Origin: Pythium myriotylum
Taxonomy: Eukaryota; Oomycota; Peronosporomycetes; Pythiales; Pythiaceae
Length of the DNA stretch: 64,000 bases
Assembly (NCBI GenBank): GCA_023091665.1
Contig: JALJCQ010000003.1
Coordinates: 1,550,001-1,614,000, forward strand
Direction of reading: 5' to 3'
Shown here: one piece after another, positions 10,978-20,596 of the stretch
Position numbering within the stretch: position 1 is the first letter of the stretch
How the letters are laid out: every line of letters begins with the position of its first letter
Translations under genes and position numbers: made by a program
The notes under the pieces: model-generated
What the model was told of the DNA's origin: nothing
The model's input: the letters and a program-made list of their open reading frames with translations, nothing else
The model's database searches: none

Positions 10978-11771
10978 TCACACAGTTTCATGCTGGACTG
11001 AGCCAACGCAGTAACTGATCTCCGAGTTAACAGGTGGGCTTCCATCCTCAAACAGGAACCCGTCACATGCCGGAGAGGTCACCTGTGACGTGGCCAACTC
11101 TTGACTTGTACCCATCAGAACCGGTACGGAAGCTTCCGGACCCGTTCCATTGGCCCCTTGTGCGTTGGCCACCGACGCTGCCAACCCGGCAAACTTGTTG
11201 TTCACCACGTTCAGGCATGTCGGCCTTTTCTTCTTCATCTTGGCCTTGTATTCGCCCGGTTCCGTATTCTTGTTGGTACGGAAGAGCCCTTTGGCCCGAT
11301 CTGCCGCACGATCCGGACAGTCCTTCTTCATGTGTCCCTTCAGGAAGAAATAGAAACATCCTCCGTCCACATCAGTGCCAGCAGCCTTACGTTTCTTCTG
11401 CACCTGCGGTTTCCTCATGTTGACTGGGTCAGTGCGCCGACGAGCATCAATGTCTTGTCGAGACCTGTCACCGAAGAGCGTGACTAGAGTCGCTCCAACC
11501 GTTTCAATGTTGTAGCTGTTCGCTTTCGGCTTAATCGAGCTTGCCCACACATCTGTAGGTAGCTGATTCAGGACCTCAGTACACAGAAGAATCTCACTGA
11601 ACATTTCACCATTCAACTGAACTGCATCTATTTTTCGATTAGCCTCATTTCTAATCGTCTTTAGCTGCGAGAATAGTGCCCGAATGTTCTTCCAGTGAGA
11701 CGTCAGCGTCTTTTGTCACTGCTGAACTAGCGCAATCATGGTGCTGGCGTCATTGTCCCCATACGCCCACT
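10978..11771 (-). pseudogene. Copia gag, C-terminal part with degenerate zinc knuckle
   Basis: Between the Gypsy insertion point (11771) and 10978 the gag reading continues (ALFSQLKTI, then FSEILLCTEVLNQLP). It ends with a knuckle CFYFFLKGHMKKDC, where the second Cys of C-x2-C-x4-H-x4-C is replaced by Phe. One in-frame TGA lies near 11717. The basic linker RKPQVQKKRKAAG precedes the knuckle. It is the downstream half of the gag that starts at 14260. Confidence 0.7.
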
Positions 11772-11994
11772 TGACTCGTCGTTGGACGATTGTGTGTGAG
11801 CAGATTAGCGGTGAGCTTCGCGAGAAGCCGCCGGCGAGACACCAGGTCCTAGTTCACTGCAGGAGCTACGTCTAGCCTGGGGGATCATATCTGTGTGACT
11901 GAAACTAGAGAGAAAAGTGATAGAGAAATGTGACGGGGCGACGGGACAGGAAGCAGTTGCCGTGAACCCATGGAATCAGCACGTCTTTACGACA
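11772..11994 (-). repeat. Gypsy 3' LTR
   Basis: This 223-bp copy matches 13656-13879 almost perfectly after its first 30 bp. It begins TG and ends CA on the plus strand. Mismatches to the other LTR cluster in the first about 35 bp (GTCGTTGGACGATTGTG versus GTGGTTAGACGAATGTGA). Confidence 0.88.
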
Positions 11995-12400
11995 TACCGC
12001 CCCCATGACTCGAGGGTTTGACGCGGCGGATGTGGATGGTCTCGTCTTGACTGTTGCGTGTGATTCTGATGGTGCCGTTGTCGTGCACTGCGACGACTCG
12101 GAAAGGACCGAGCGTGGGTGAGTCGAGCTTGGCTCGATCGTCGGGGGAAACCAGCACTCGGACGAAGTCGCCGACGCGATACTGGTGCGGGATGCGAGTC
12201 CAGTTCTCGCGTTCGTTGTCCCGACGCGCGCGTTGCTGTTGACGCTCGAGGACGCTGGACCACTCGACGCGTCGCTCGACGGCGTTCATCATGTCGCGGC
12301 CGTACACGAGTTGAGCGGGTGAGGCACCGACCACCGGGTGGTAGCTGGCGCGGATGGCGAAGGCGATTGCGTTCAGGAGCTTGCCATTCGATAGTCTGCT
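11995..12400 (-). pseudogene. Gypsy integrase C-terminal remnant
   Basis: In the frame next to the gag-protease tail the minus strand reads LLNAIAFAIRASYHP, then SPAQLVYGRDMMN and a C-terminal domain VGDFVRVLVSPDDRAKLDSP ending in GPFRVVAVHDNG. These match the end of Ty3/gypsy integrase. They are joined to the protease region by a deletion of the whole RT to integrase core. Confidence 0.75.
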
Positions 12401-13634
12401 TTGAAAAATCGATCACCATTCCGAGTTTCTTTAGTAAATCGCGGCCGATCACGACAGGGTAGGGGAGCGTGCTGAGCACTTGGAATTCGAATTGGACGCT
12501 GCGCTGCATGGTCACTTCGGGGAACTGAATCACTGATTCTTTCGTACGGAGCGAGGGGACCGGGCCGTTGGCAGTGTTGAACGTGATTGTGGACGGACCG
12601 AGCGCGCGCGTGCCGACGATTTCGGTCCGGAGGATGCTACAGCTGGCGCCGATGTCGACCAGCGTGTGGACCAGTCGTGTCGAGCCTTCGTCCAGTTGGA
12701 CTGAGGCGATCATCTCCGTTGTAGTGTTGTCCCCTTCGTGCGCGGCTGGCGTCGGCGCGTCGGTCGCGCGCAACGGCAGAGCCTCCTCGCCGTCAGGGAA
12801 TAGCACAGACGGGTAGCTGTTCATTGCGTTGGCCTCCTCGCGTTCTTGGCGGCTTGCGGGCTTGCCACCAGACTTGGGCGGGCCACCTTGGCGGCAGTCC
12901 TTGGTGTCATGCAACTTGTTCTTCCCGTGCAGCTTGCAGTAGAAATCAGACTTGATCTTGGTGGGCTTGGACCCACCGTTCTTGTGACCACCATTCTGAC
13001 GCTGGCGATCATTTTGGCGTTGTTGTCCGTTCGTCGAAGGTGATGGGCGCTGGTGGTCAGCTGCCTCATCGAGCTGTCGGAAGTAGTTGATAAGGTTTGG
13101 AAGGATCGTGAAGACTTGACCGCTTTCCAGCAGTTTGGTTTGCCACGCCGCGGGCATGGTCGACTTGTAGTAGTAGACGAGTTCCGAGTCGTTGAGTGCA
13201 GTCGAATCGTTCAGGATGTACCGGATCAGACCAGCCACTTGCTGGAACTCCTTAGCGTGCTGGACGACCGTCTTGTCGCGGGTCTTGCGCAGCGTGCGCA
13301 GTTCGTTCAGCAGCATCTCGCGCGGGTTGCGTGGGAGATACGTCTCGCTCATGATGCGGAGGATCTCCTGGAGATTGTCGCAGTTCTCATGACGGAAGTA
13401 GTCCTCGAGGTTGCGAAAGGTCTCGTAGGCCAAGCCAACGAAGAACAGGCGTAGGTTGCGGTAGACCTGGTGAACGGTCCACCCCTTCAGGTCGGCGATA
13501 CGGTAGAGGTCCCGAAGCCAGCAGAGCCACTCCTTGCCGTAGCCGGTGTCGAAACGCTGCATGGTGATCTTCACGATGTCGGGGTCTTCCTCGGTGCATT
13601 GGTTGACCGAGTAGGTCACTGGCTTGTCCTCCAT
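12401..13634 (-). pseudogene. Gypsy gag-protease (deletion derivative)
   Basis: An ATG at 13634 opens a frame with a Gypsy-type gag (WLCWLRDLYRIADLKGW, then ETYLPRNPREMLLNELRTL), a linker rich in Gln/Asn/Gly, a CCHC-like stretch (FYCKLHGKNKLHDTKDC) and a retropepsin domain (LVDIGASCSIL, Ile replacing the usual Thr of DTGA; later VVIGRDLLKKLGM). After TIEWQ near 12401 the frame runs into shifted integrase sequence, marking the internal deletion. The ORF nominally continues to 11976, inside the LTR, as noise. The DIGA active site may be inactive. Confidence 0.8.
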
Positions 13635-13641
13635 CCTCTTG

Positions 13642-13655
13642 TATTGAATTCAATA
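13642..13655. other. 14-bp perfect palindrome at the primer-binding-site position
   Basis: TATTGAATTCAATA lies directly inside the Gypsy 5' LTR (the LTR ends at 13656 on the minus strand), where a tRNA primer-binding site should be. The gag ATG (13634) follows 7 nt after it. No obvious tRNA 3'-end complement is present. Confidence 0.7.
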
Positions 13656-13879
13656 TGACTCGTGGTTAGACGAATGTGAAGTGAGCAGATCAGCGGTGAG
13701 CTTCGCGAGAAGCCGCCGGCGAGACACCAGGTCCTAGTTCACTGCAGGAGCTACGTCTAGCCTGGGGGATCATATCTGTGTGACTGAAACTAGAGAGAAA
13801 AGTGATAGAGAAATGTGACGGGGCGACGGGACAGGAAGCAGTTGCCGTGAACCCATGGAATCAGCACGTCTTTACGACA
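13656..13879 (-). repeat. Gypsy 5' LTR
   Basis: This 224-bp direct repeat of 11772-11994 starts TGACTCGT and ends TTTACGACA. It is the 5' LTR because the element reads on the minus strand. Confidence 0.88.
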
Positions 13880-14260
13880 CCGCTCCACCATGCGCCATAC
13901 CTCCGACGGCTCCATCTGCGAGACCGTCTTCGGTAGCGTGGAGAGAAACTGGTTTGAGAGCGACTGGTTGAACAAGTTCTGGAGACCAGAAAATGCCCTC
14001 CTGTAGTTCGCCCTTTCCCATCTCGCCGCTTCTGTGTCCTCAACACCGTCCATCGCCTCTGGTGGACGTGTCGGGGTGGACTCAAAGAAGTCTCCCATGA
14101 CGACCTTCGCCTCTGGCTTGCCCTTCTCAAGCTGGCTCCTCTGGTACTCCTCGTCCCGCATGCGGACATGCGTGAGGAGCCGGTCCTTCCACACGGCGTA
14201 ATCGCTGCGGTTACCGGAGAACCGCTCGAGCTTGGTGTCAGACGAGGCGGAGAAGGCCAT
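13880..14260 (-). pseudogene. Copia gag, N-terminal part
   Basis: An ATG at 14260 opens MAFSASSDTKLERFSG, then DYAVWKDRLLTHV, the usual start of copia gag (polyprotein of the UBN2/gag family). It runs to the Gypsy insertion at 13880, with a target duplication inside the codons after EVWRMVE. The rest of gag is at 11771 and below. No LTR or tRNA-type primer site could be recognised upstream. Confidence 0.75.
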
Positions 14261-14573
14261 CGTCGTCGGTTACTTGTGGACGGTCGGGTCGAGTACTTGA
14301 AATGTTAAGAGGCCGTCAGTTTCGGGAGTGGCCATGTGCGACTCGTGCCTGAAACGACCGAGCGCACGCCAGGTGGCCACTCGTCCACATCATCCGGCAA
14401 ACCTGTGGCTGGGAGCCACCCTGTAGGATTCGGATCTGGCTAATTTTTAATTTTACCCAATAGCATGTTTCCTATATTACCTCCAAATAGTACCACCTGT
14501 AACAAGATTGACCAGGTGCGGGACACACTCGACAATCTAGTCAATCTGTCGGCCAAATGTACCGTCCAAGCCT
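14261..14573. other. Spacer upstream of Copia gag, nothing recognised
   Basis: The 5' LTR and primer-binding site of the Copia element would be expected here, but no copy of sequence near 5650-5820 is found. The stretch includes AT-rich sequence around 14440-14490. Confidence 0.4.
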
Positions 14574-15823
14574 TCACAACAACCCGCGACGTAGTAAAAC
14601 GTCGGCAATGTTCAAATCATGCAGGAACATCATCCACTTTCTAAGCGAATTCTGTCCAGGTACGACAAACTTCAGCTGTTTTTCAGTTTTGAAGGCGACC
14701 CAGAGGGAGAAACAAGCGTAGACTCGTTGTCCATGGAAATCGTAGTCACCAGGCACGACGAAGAACCCGTTGTCCCGATCCAAGCGAGAAAGCACACGAT
14801 ACCGCTCTCGTGCTAGGCGAGCTCGATCATCGTCGAAGGCTGACACCCATAGCGAGAATTTGTGAAGCCTATCTCGTGGGAGCTTCATTGTCTTTTTTCA
14901 TCACTCTGTCCTAGCAAGGCGACTCGTCGAGTGGTTGGTGTGGCTGACACGTGTACAAGGAGAGAACCGGTGTCTTACTCAATCGCGGGGCGATTGCTCC
15001 GCTCAGGTGACGAACTTGGTGGCGGAAGTGCCAACGGTTGGCTCGGTCGCAAAGTCGTTAAGAGGTGAGGCACTAGAACTTGGAGAGGAACGGTGTCTTG
15101 CTCGATTGTGGGGCGATTGCTTCGCCCAGGTGCCGAAGTAGGTTGCCGATATGCCAACGGTTGGTTTGATCGTGAAGTCGTTGTCAACGGCTGCGGCGTG
15201 TTTGGAGTAGCGCGTGGTGGCTGTGTCGCTCGAATGGCCACCGGCTTCACTACAAAGGAACTCGATCGTAAAGCAATTGGTTGCGAAGGTGGCAACCAGG
15301 CTGACTGAACATGAGGAGATGGAATCTGGGTATTGGCTTGGTCCATCTGTGTCCACGCTGGTCTTGGCAGCGAGACCGGGGCCGTTGACTCGGCCAGTTG
15401 GCGTTGCTGCAGCAATGAAGCTTCATCCAGCCATCATGGCATTGGTAGGTTGGCGGGTGATGGGCTCCCTAGTGCTTGCGGCGACTGCGGTGAACTTGCT
15501 AGAGGTAGTCTCTGCGGTGGGGTCGACAATGGCAAGGCCAATGTAATAGGTGCTGGTCGTGGTGGTCGCTTTATCGTCGGCCCTGATGGTCTCGGCGGTG
15601 GGATCAATGGACCTGAAAACAATCTTGATGCTGTCGTAAAGTCGACCGAAGGACTCAGTGGTCGTACGAGCGTAGCTGGTGGCGGGCTCGATTGTGGTGT
15701 CTCTGAGGTTTGGTGTCGCTTCGCCTCTGGAGGATCCGGTCGGTCATCAAGATCCCGCTTCATCTGGCCCCTCCTGGATTTGATTTGCACGCTTCCCCTT
15801 GCGCTGACTGATAGTAACTGCAA
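14574..15823 (-). pseudogene. Proline-rich ORF with internal tandem repeat, broken
   Basis: A minus-strand ORF from 15823 (M at 15823; MKRDLDDRPDPPEAKRHQ soon after) runs to a TGA at 15434-15436. The same frame continues from 15433 to a TAA at 14975-14977. It is rich in Pro, Ser, Thr and Gln. Two tandem copies of about 110-125 bp (about 15085-15182 and 14960-15064) encode RSNRPTIEQDTV and RSNRPAIE; the second ends at a stop because CAA became TAA. A third frame at 14888-14574 reads DNGFFVVPGDYDFHGQRVYA. I do not recognise the family. Either this is a decayed gene or the ORFs are independent. Composition bias makes chance ORFs possible. Confidence 0.35.
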
Positions 15824-16467
15824 TCCTCGCAGTTTCTAACAAAAAACGGGCCACAGACGAGCCATCACCACAATCGCTTTGCAAGGGTAAACTTATGTGT
15901 ACAGGTTATCGCGTCATCGTGCATGTTTGAAACAGCCAATCATGTTTGATGTGCTCAAACAAGAAACGCACATAAAAATGAGAGAGCGGGAAACTTGAAT
16001 TCTTGGCATTCGCGCGCCCAATCCGAGCATATTTTGTTCTATACAAACGATAATCTGTACCGAAAAGAATAAATTTCGGCGCCACTATAGTCCAAATTAT
16101 CCCTCCATATTCTATCGATATTCTCGTCCATATCATGTCCGTAGCGTAAGTAATGAAAACATGTGAAACACACCCCGGTTTTGTGGACGAGGCAAAATAA
16201 CACCGCGAACTTTAGGAGGAATGGCACAGAATCCACACACAGGAAAAACAGGGAAGGCAGGATCAAGCAGCGATCAAGCAGCGGGTTTCGCGCCGGGCGG
16301 GATCAGGGCGATGAAAGAAAAAAAAGGATAGCAGCACACCACCTCGCGAGAACTCCCGGGGCAGCCCAGGTCTCGCTTCACGGGAACGCGCGAGAAGCAT
16401 CGATGATTCCGAGACGAAAAGCGACCGGCGTGGTCGTTCGCGGACCAGCAGCAACGCAAGCAACAGT
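15824..16467. other. Spacer before the MULE copy 3 gene
   Basis: No gene is seen. Positions 16101-16145 contain CCATATTC and GTCCATATC words ending in GTCCGTAG, the same pattern found in the introns of the downstream MULE gene, so an unrecognised upstream exon is possible. Confidence 0.4.
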
Positions 16468-19400
16468 ATGGGCAAGTCACCAACCCCGTCAGCGTTTGGT
16501 GCCGAGAGCGATCCTCGCGATAGCCTGCGACGGAGCCCACGCATTGCGGTAAAGAGTACAAATCCTCGTCTCGTGATGCAGCAATGGTTAGCGGTGGAAA
16601 CCTCCAGGGCGATTTCGTGCGGCCCGCTGCTACCGAGCAAAGTTGAACCAACGGGTGAGGAAACTACCTGGTCACGACGACTCCGATCTCGATCTTTGGA
16701 ACAACTCTTCAGTCCCAACGATGAAAATTCGTTCGATCAAGAGCCAGGAGGTATTCGATTATATCCACACCCTACTCGATTCCATATTCTAACTAAACAG
16801 TGTCTCATCGAGTAGAGTCAGTAAGTGAAGCTCGGGTGCCAAAGTCTACAAGTTCGGTCGAGGATGAACCAGAAGGTATGTAATGATCATCCACATTCTA
16901 CCCAAATCGATTCCATATCGTGCCCATATCCGAATTGAATGGGATCTTATCAAATAGAGTCAGGAAGTGAAGCCAGCGCGCCGAGCGAAGCGGAAGATGA
17001 TGACGATTTGAATCGATCTGGTGATCAGCGCGTGATACCCCAAGTGCTCGATGATCCTGTCGCACTCCCCGATCTGAAAGAATTTCACGACAGTTGGACA
17101 GATTTTTTTCCAACTATTTGGACGAGTAAACGAAGGCCACGCATCAAGTGATTCGAAAGTCGGTAACGCTAACAGTGAAAGGTCGTAATGAAGCCATCGG
17201 AAAAAACCAAGGCTGCCAAGGCGGGCCTCGATGTGCGCTACTTGCCGACATCGTGAAAATTTATCGACGGATCTTCATTTGCACTCACGGCTGGAAGCAA
17301 CGCAGTCGAGGGCAGGGCAAGCGATCCGTAAGGTTTATTCGAAGTGTGGACTGTCCGTTCAAGTTCAGCGTCTACATGGTCTACTTCGACAAAGAAAAGA
17401 AGTGGCGATTAGCAGTGCACGGAGCGTATCTCTTTCATAATCATGCGATTTCGCGAGAAGTGTTCCGAACTTATGCTGAGAATCGAGGAGTGGAAAACAC
17501 GGGCAATCAGGCGATGGCTCAGAATATGATTGAGAACCAACGAAAGTGAAAGGACATCTACACCGAATAACTCACGAAGGGGGAAAACGTGGTGATGAAA
17601 GATGTTGAAAACATGATATACGCGTACAAAACGGAAGTCAAGCGTGAAGATAACGACGTGGAATGTCTTGCAAAACTCACCGAGTTTACGTCTGCAGACG
17701 AGCGAAACTTTGCTTCTGTGGACGAGATAAGCCAGAAAGAGACCGGTGTCATAAGGATTTCGTCAAAGTTCATGGCCGAGACCGCAGAGCGTTTCTTCAA
17801 GATACTTCTCATCGACAGTAGCCACAAAACAAACAGGTGAGAGTCCTTATCATTCCCATATCCCGTCCATATCGCGCCCATTGCGGAGCCGACCTGACTG
17901 TGTTCATTTTCGTAGATACAACTACCAGTTGCTGACTCTCATGGCTATTAATGATGATGGCCAGACAGTCCATCATTCGCTGCATGAGCGAAATGCTGAC
18001 TGGAATATGTCTCGCGCGCTGGAACACTTTGTCCGGCTTAATCCAGGCATTGCTGAAAAGGTTGAAGTCTTGATGGTGGACAAGGACCTCAATGAGATTC
18101 GAGTCGTTCTTCCCTCGTGCACGTGTTCTCATTTGCTTATTTAATGTGATCAAGTACTTGAAATTGATGACACGCAAGCCAGAGTTCGGGAAAACATCGA
18201 AGGACGACCATGATAACATCGACACAATCATTCACAGCATGATCTATGCAGTGACGAAGGAAAAGTACGACGAAAGTCACATCACTCTTCGCGACGTTTG
18301 CGAGGCTTTGGGTCTTACTCGTTTCTTTGACTACTTCCAAGATAATTAGCATACTTGTGTTGACATGTGGGTGATATATGCCCGGCTGCGGCTCCCCCAT
18401 CTTTGCGTGAATACAAACAATCACCTGGAGAGTTCCTTCGGGCATTTGAAGGACACTGTGAAGCCAACGATGGGTATGGCGGAGACCATTGAGGCTCTTA
18501 CAGCGGACGATCGAATTCGCGCGAATGAGTACTTACACAGCCGAACAAAGATTGGGCGGCATTTCCACGCCAACTACGGCGATGATATTAATCAACTGTC
18601 CAAGTGGACGAATCCATTTGTTACTAAAAGTATCGAAAGTCAGTACACCCAAGCCATAGGAAGTGTCGAAGAATTCCACTACAAGGAAGACTCGAAGCGA
18701 AGAGTTGTTCGTGGCAAGACCAAGGCTTATCATGTTGATCTTCGGCGTGGGCTTGTACCTGTTCGTTTTCATGCTCTATCAAGCTGCCGTGTCAGCATGC
18801 AATCGCTTATCTTAATCACAAGAACTATGACGAGTCAATCCCACTGAAGGCCGTGAACCAAAGGTACGTTCGACAGATAATGTGGAGGTCATGACAATAT
18901 GGTTCAAAACGTATCCACAAGATTCCCATCTTCAATCCATATCGTGACCATATACTAATCTATTGTCTCTGCTGTCGTAGATGGATTGGGCCGATTCGCA
19001 CTCGCGCAGACGTTCCTGGCGAACGACTCCAATTCTCGCCTTTCGTTGTCATTCACAAGAAATGGAAACTAACAAAGGAGCAAAAGTACCGTGAGGCTGT
19101 AAGCGCCACGGTAGCTGTTTGCAGCGAGCTAGCTGATATATCCGATGATGATGAGTTCACTGAGCATCTCCAGGTCGTGTTAGACCAGTGGTGGAATGTT
19201 CGACAGCGGAAGCGAGTGCCGGCTACCAGTGTCGGACATGTCAATAAATCAGAAGAAGATCTCGAAGAACTCGTTGGCCATGGTCTATCTCAGGTATCTC
19301 AGATTTCCCAACCGCACAGTCTTTATTCTGAAGAGATTGGCAAGGTAGCTCTGGTTGATCCGACCTTAAGCCCAGCCACAGGAGTGCTGGTTGCAGGCGA

Positions 19401-19881
19401 AGCCACATCCCAGCTTGATTCGACATAAGTTTCATGTGGAGGAGAAGGCTCCTCAGACTTCCAAGCTGCATTACCCGCGACGCCAACAGTTAGACTCAAC
19501 CCACGCGCTGCAAAGTCTGGGAGACCTCGATTGAATCGAGGCCAAGTTGCATCCACCGAGCGCGACAATCGTATTATTTTCAACGCAGCTCAACGTGCTT
19601 GGAACAGCAGCGGTAAGGTTACACTCAAAGGTCTGTCGGACTCACTTGAGTCAGAGAAACCATCTATTCCAGAAACGGTGAAACGACTAGAGGGTCTCGT
19701 CATCAAAACCGATTTTCTGCGAAGAAGCGCCCGAAGTACAAAATATTTCGAGATCCTGTTCTCAATGTCACCGCCTTCTATCATTGCGGAAGAAATTGAG
19801 CCCAACTACCCAAAGAAACGCCTGGCCGGACTCAAGGACGATTGTATATATTTCCTAGTCGCGAATTTACGATCAGTATAG
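16468..19881 (+). pseudogene. MULE transposase gene (copy 3) with introns, nonsense and frameshift lesions
   Basis: This is a nearly full-length SWIM-type MULE gene. Introns predicted by phase are 16751-16815, 16876-16957, 17837-17915 (KTNR|YNYQ) and 18864-18980 (VNQR|WIGP). Domains in order: an acidic N-terminus; a FAR1/WRKY-GCM-like zinc region (FICTHGWKQRSRG, VDCPFKFSV, HNHA, about 17265-17460); the DDE region (FFKILLIDSSHKTNR, then MAINDDGQTVHHSL); an FNVIKYL segment; NNHLESSFGHLK; and a SWIM finger (CTC then CQH, about 18750-18800). A basic C-terminal part (RLNPRAAKSGRPRLNRGQ) ends near 19881. Lesions: a frameshift near 17120, stops at 17547 and near 17563, a frameshift near 18100, a stop at 18347-18349, a frameshift near 18745, and a stop at 19426. 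Dead, but the youngest-looking of the three MULEs. Confidence 0.75.
16751..16957 (+). repeat. Duplicated intron-exon unit in MULE copy 3
   Basis: Two consecutive introns (65 and 82 nt) are each preceded by CCAGRAG|GTAT and followed by ATAG or GTAG then AGTCAGNAAGTGAAGC. The exon between them (16816-16875) is 60 nt and phase 1 on both sides, so it can be added without changing frame. Exon-plus-intron duplication is the simplest reading. Confidence 0.6.
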
Positions 19882-20596
19882 AGAGGTAGCTTGAGAGATG
19901 GGTTGGATGTGGGCAATAGAATGAACTTATTAACAAAAAAATCCACGAGTCAAGTAGGAGATAAACGCTGTTTTTCGGGGTTGGGTTCAAACCGACGAAA
20001 TTCGGAAAGAAATCTTTCACCGAGCTGAAAACACTACCTTATGCATATTTTCACGCTGAGTCCAAATCCGGTCTTATCTCACCGGGATTTCGGAGTAGTT
20101 TTTGACCAATCGATTTGAATGTTCGGACCGTTCCCCCAATATGGATTCTGAGAGTTATCCATACAATTTTGAAGACAACCATTTCGAACTTAACAGGGTG
20201 TGCTTCGGTACTTATTAAACGAGGCCTCTTTTTACAGGCTGATTAGAGCCTATTAGGCCATTGCTCCCCTCCAGATTCGAATTACGGTAGACAAAAGGCG
20301 CGATCAGAACGCCAGTAAAACGCATTACACAGATCTACTTTTCATGGTTCAAAATTTTGTTCCGGATTTCGTGAAAATACCTCTAACTCCCAAACCAGGG
20401 CTACTTGACTCGTGGATCGCATGTTAATACTGTAGTATGGAGAGATACCGTAATTCGGACTGTTGGGCTGTCCAATAAATTCTGGGGCTGGAGGGGTAAA
20501 CTTACCCAAACCAATGTAATTATTTAGCATATTAAAGGATGGTAAATCATTAGGTACTCTACGTCAAGGAATCTCTTGTGTTGGAAAAAGTTGGGA
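19882..20596. other. Intergenic, nothing recognised
   Basis: This AT-rich spacer lies between the repeat-rich left part and the gene-dense right part. No ORF with domains, tRNA or clear inverted repeat was identified. Confidence 0.45.

Larger units (their letters stand above)
11772..13879 (-). mobile_element. Gypsy LTR retrotransposon, internally deleted, inserted in Copia gag
   Basis: Two direct repeats (11772-11994 and 13656-13879) begin TGACTCGT and end TTTACGACA and are nearly identical over their last about 190 bp. They are the LTRs. The element is flanked by CCACT (11767-11771) and CCGCT (13880-13884), a 5-bp target duplication with one change. The interior encodes gag and protease followed directly by the C-terminal tail of integrase; RT, RNase H and the integrase core are deleted. 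A purine-rich tract (minus strand ATGGGGGCGG, next to 11995) sits where a polypurine tract is expected. Removing the element and one target copy restores the Copia gag frame. Confidence 0.88.
5824..14260 (-). mobile_element. Copia LTR retrotransposon, defective and interrupted by two nested insertions
   Basis: Minus-strand pieces follow Ty1/copia order when read from 14260 downward: gag N-terminus (14260-13880), rest of gag (11771-10978), protease, integrase, a stub of reverse transcriptase (about 9515-9339), and RNase H (6498-5824). A Gypsy element (11772-13879) sits in gag and a LINE (6517-9320) in the RT region. In both cases the Copia frame resumes on the far side once one target-site copy is removed. 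Most of the RT (fingers and palm, roughly 1 kb) is missing between about 9450 and 9500, and there are several stops, so it cannot move on its own. I could not find a pair of LTRs. Both termini are uncertain. Confidence 0.85.
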
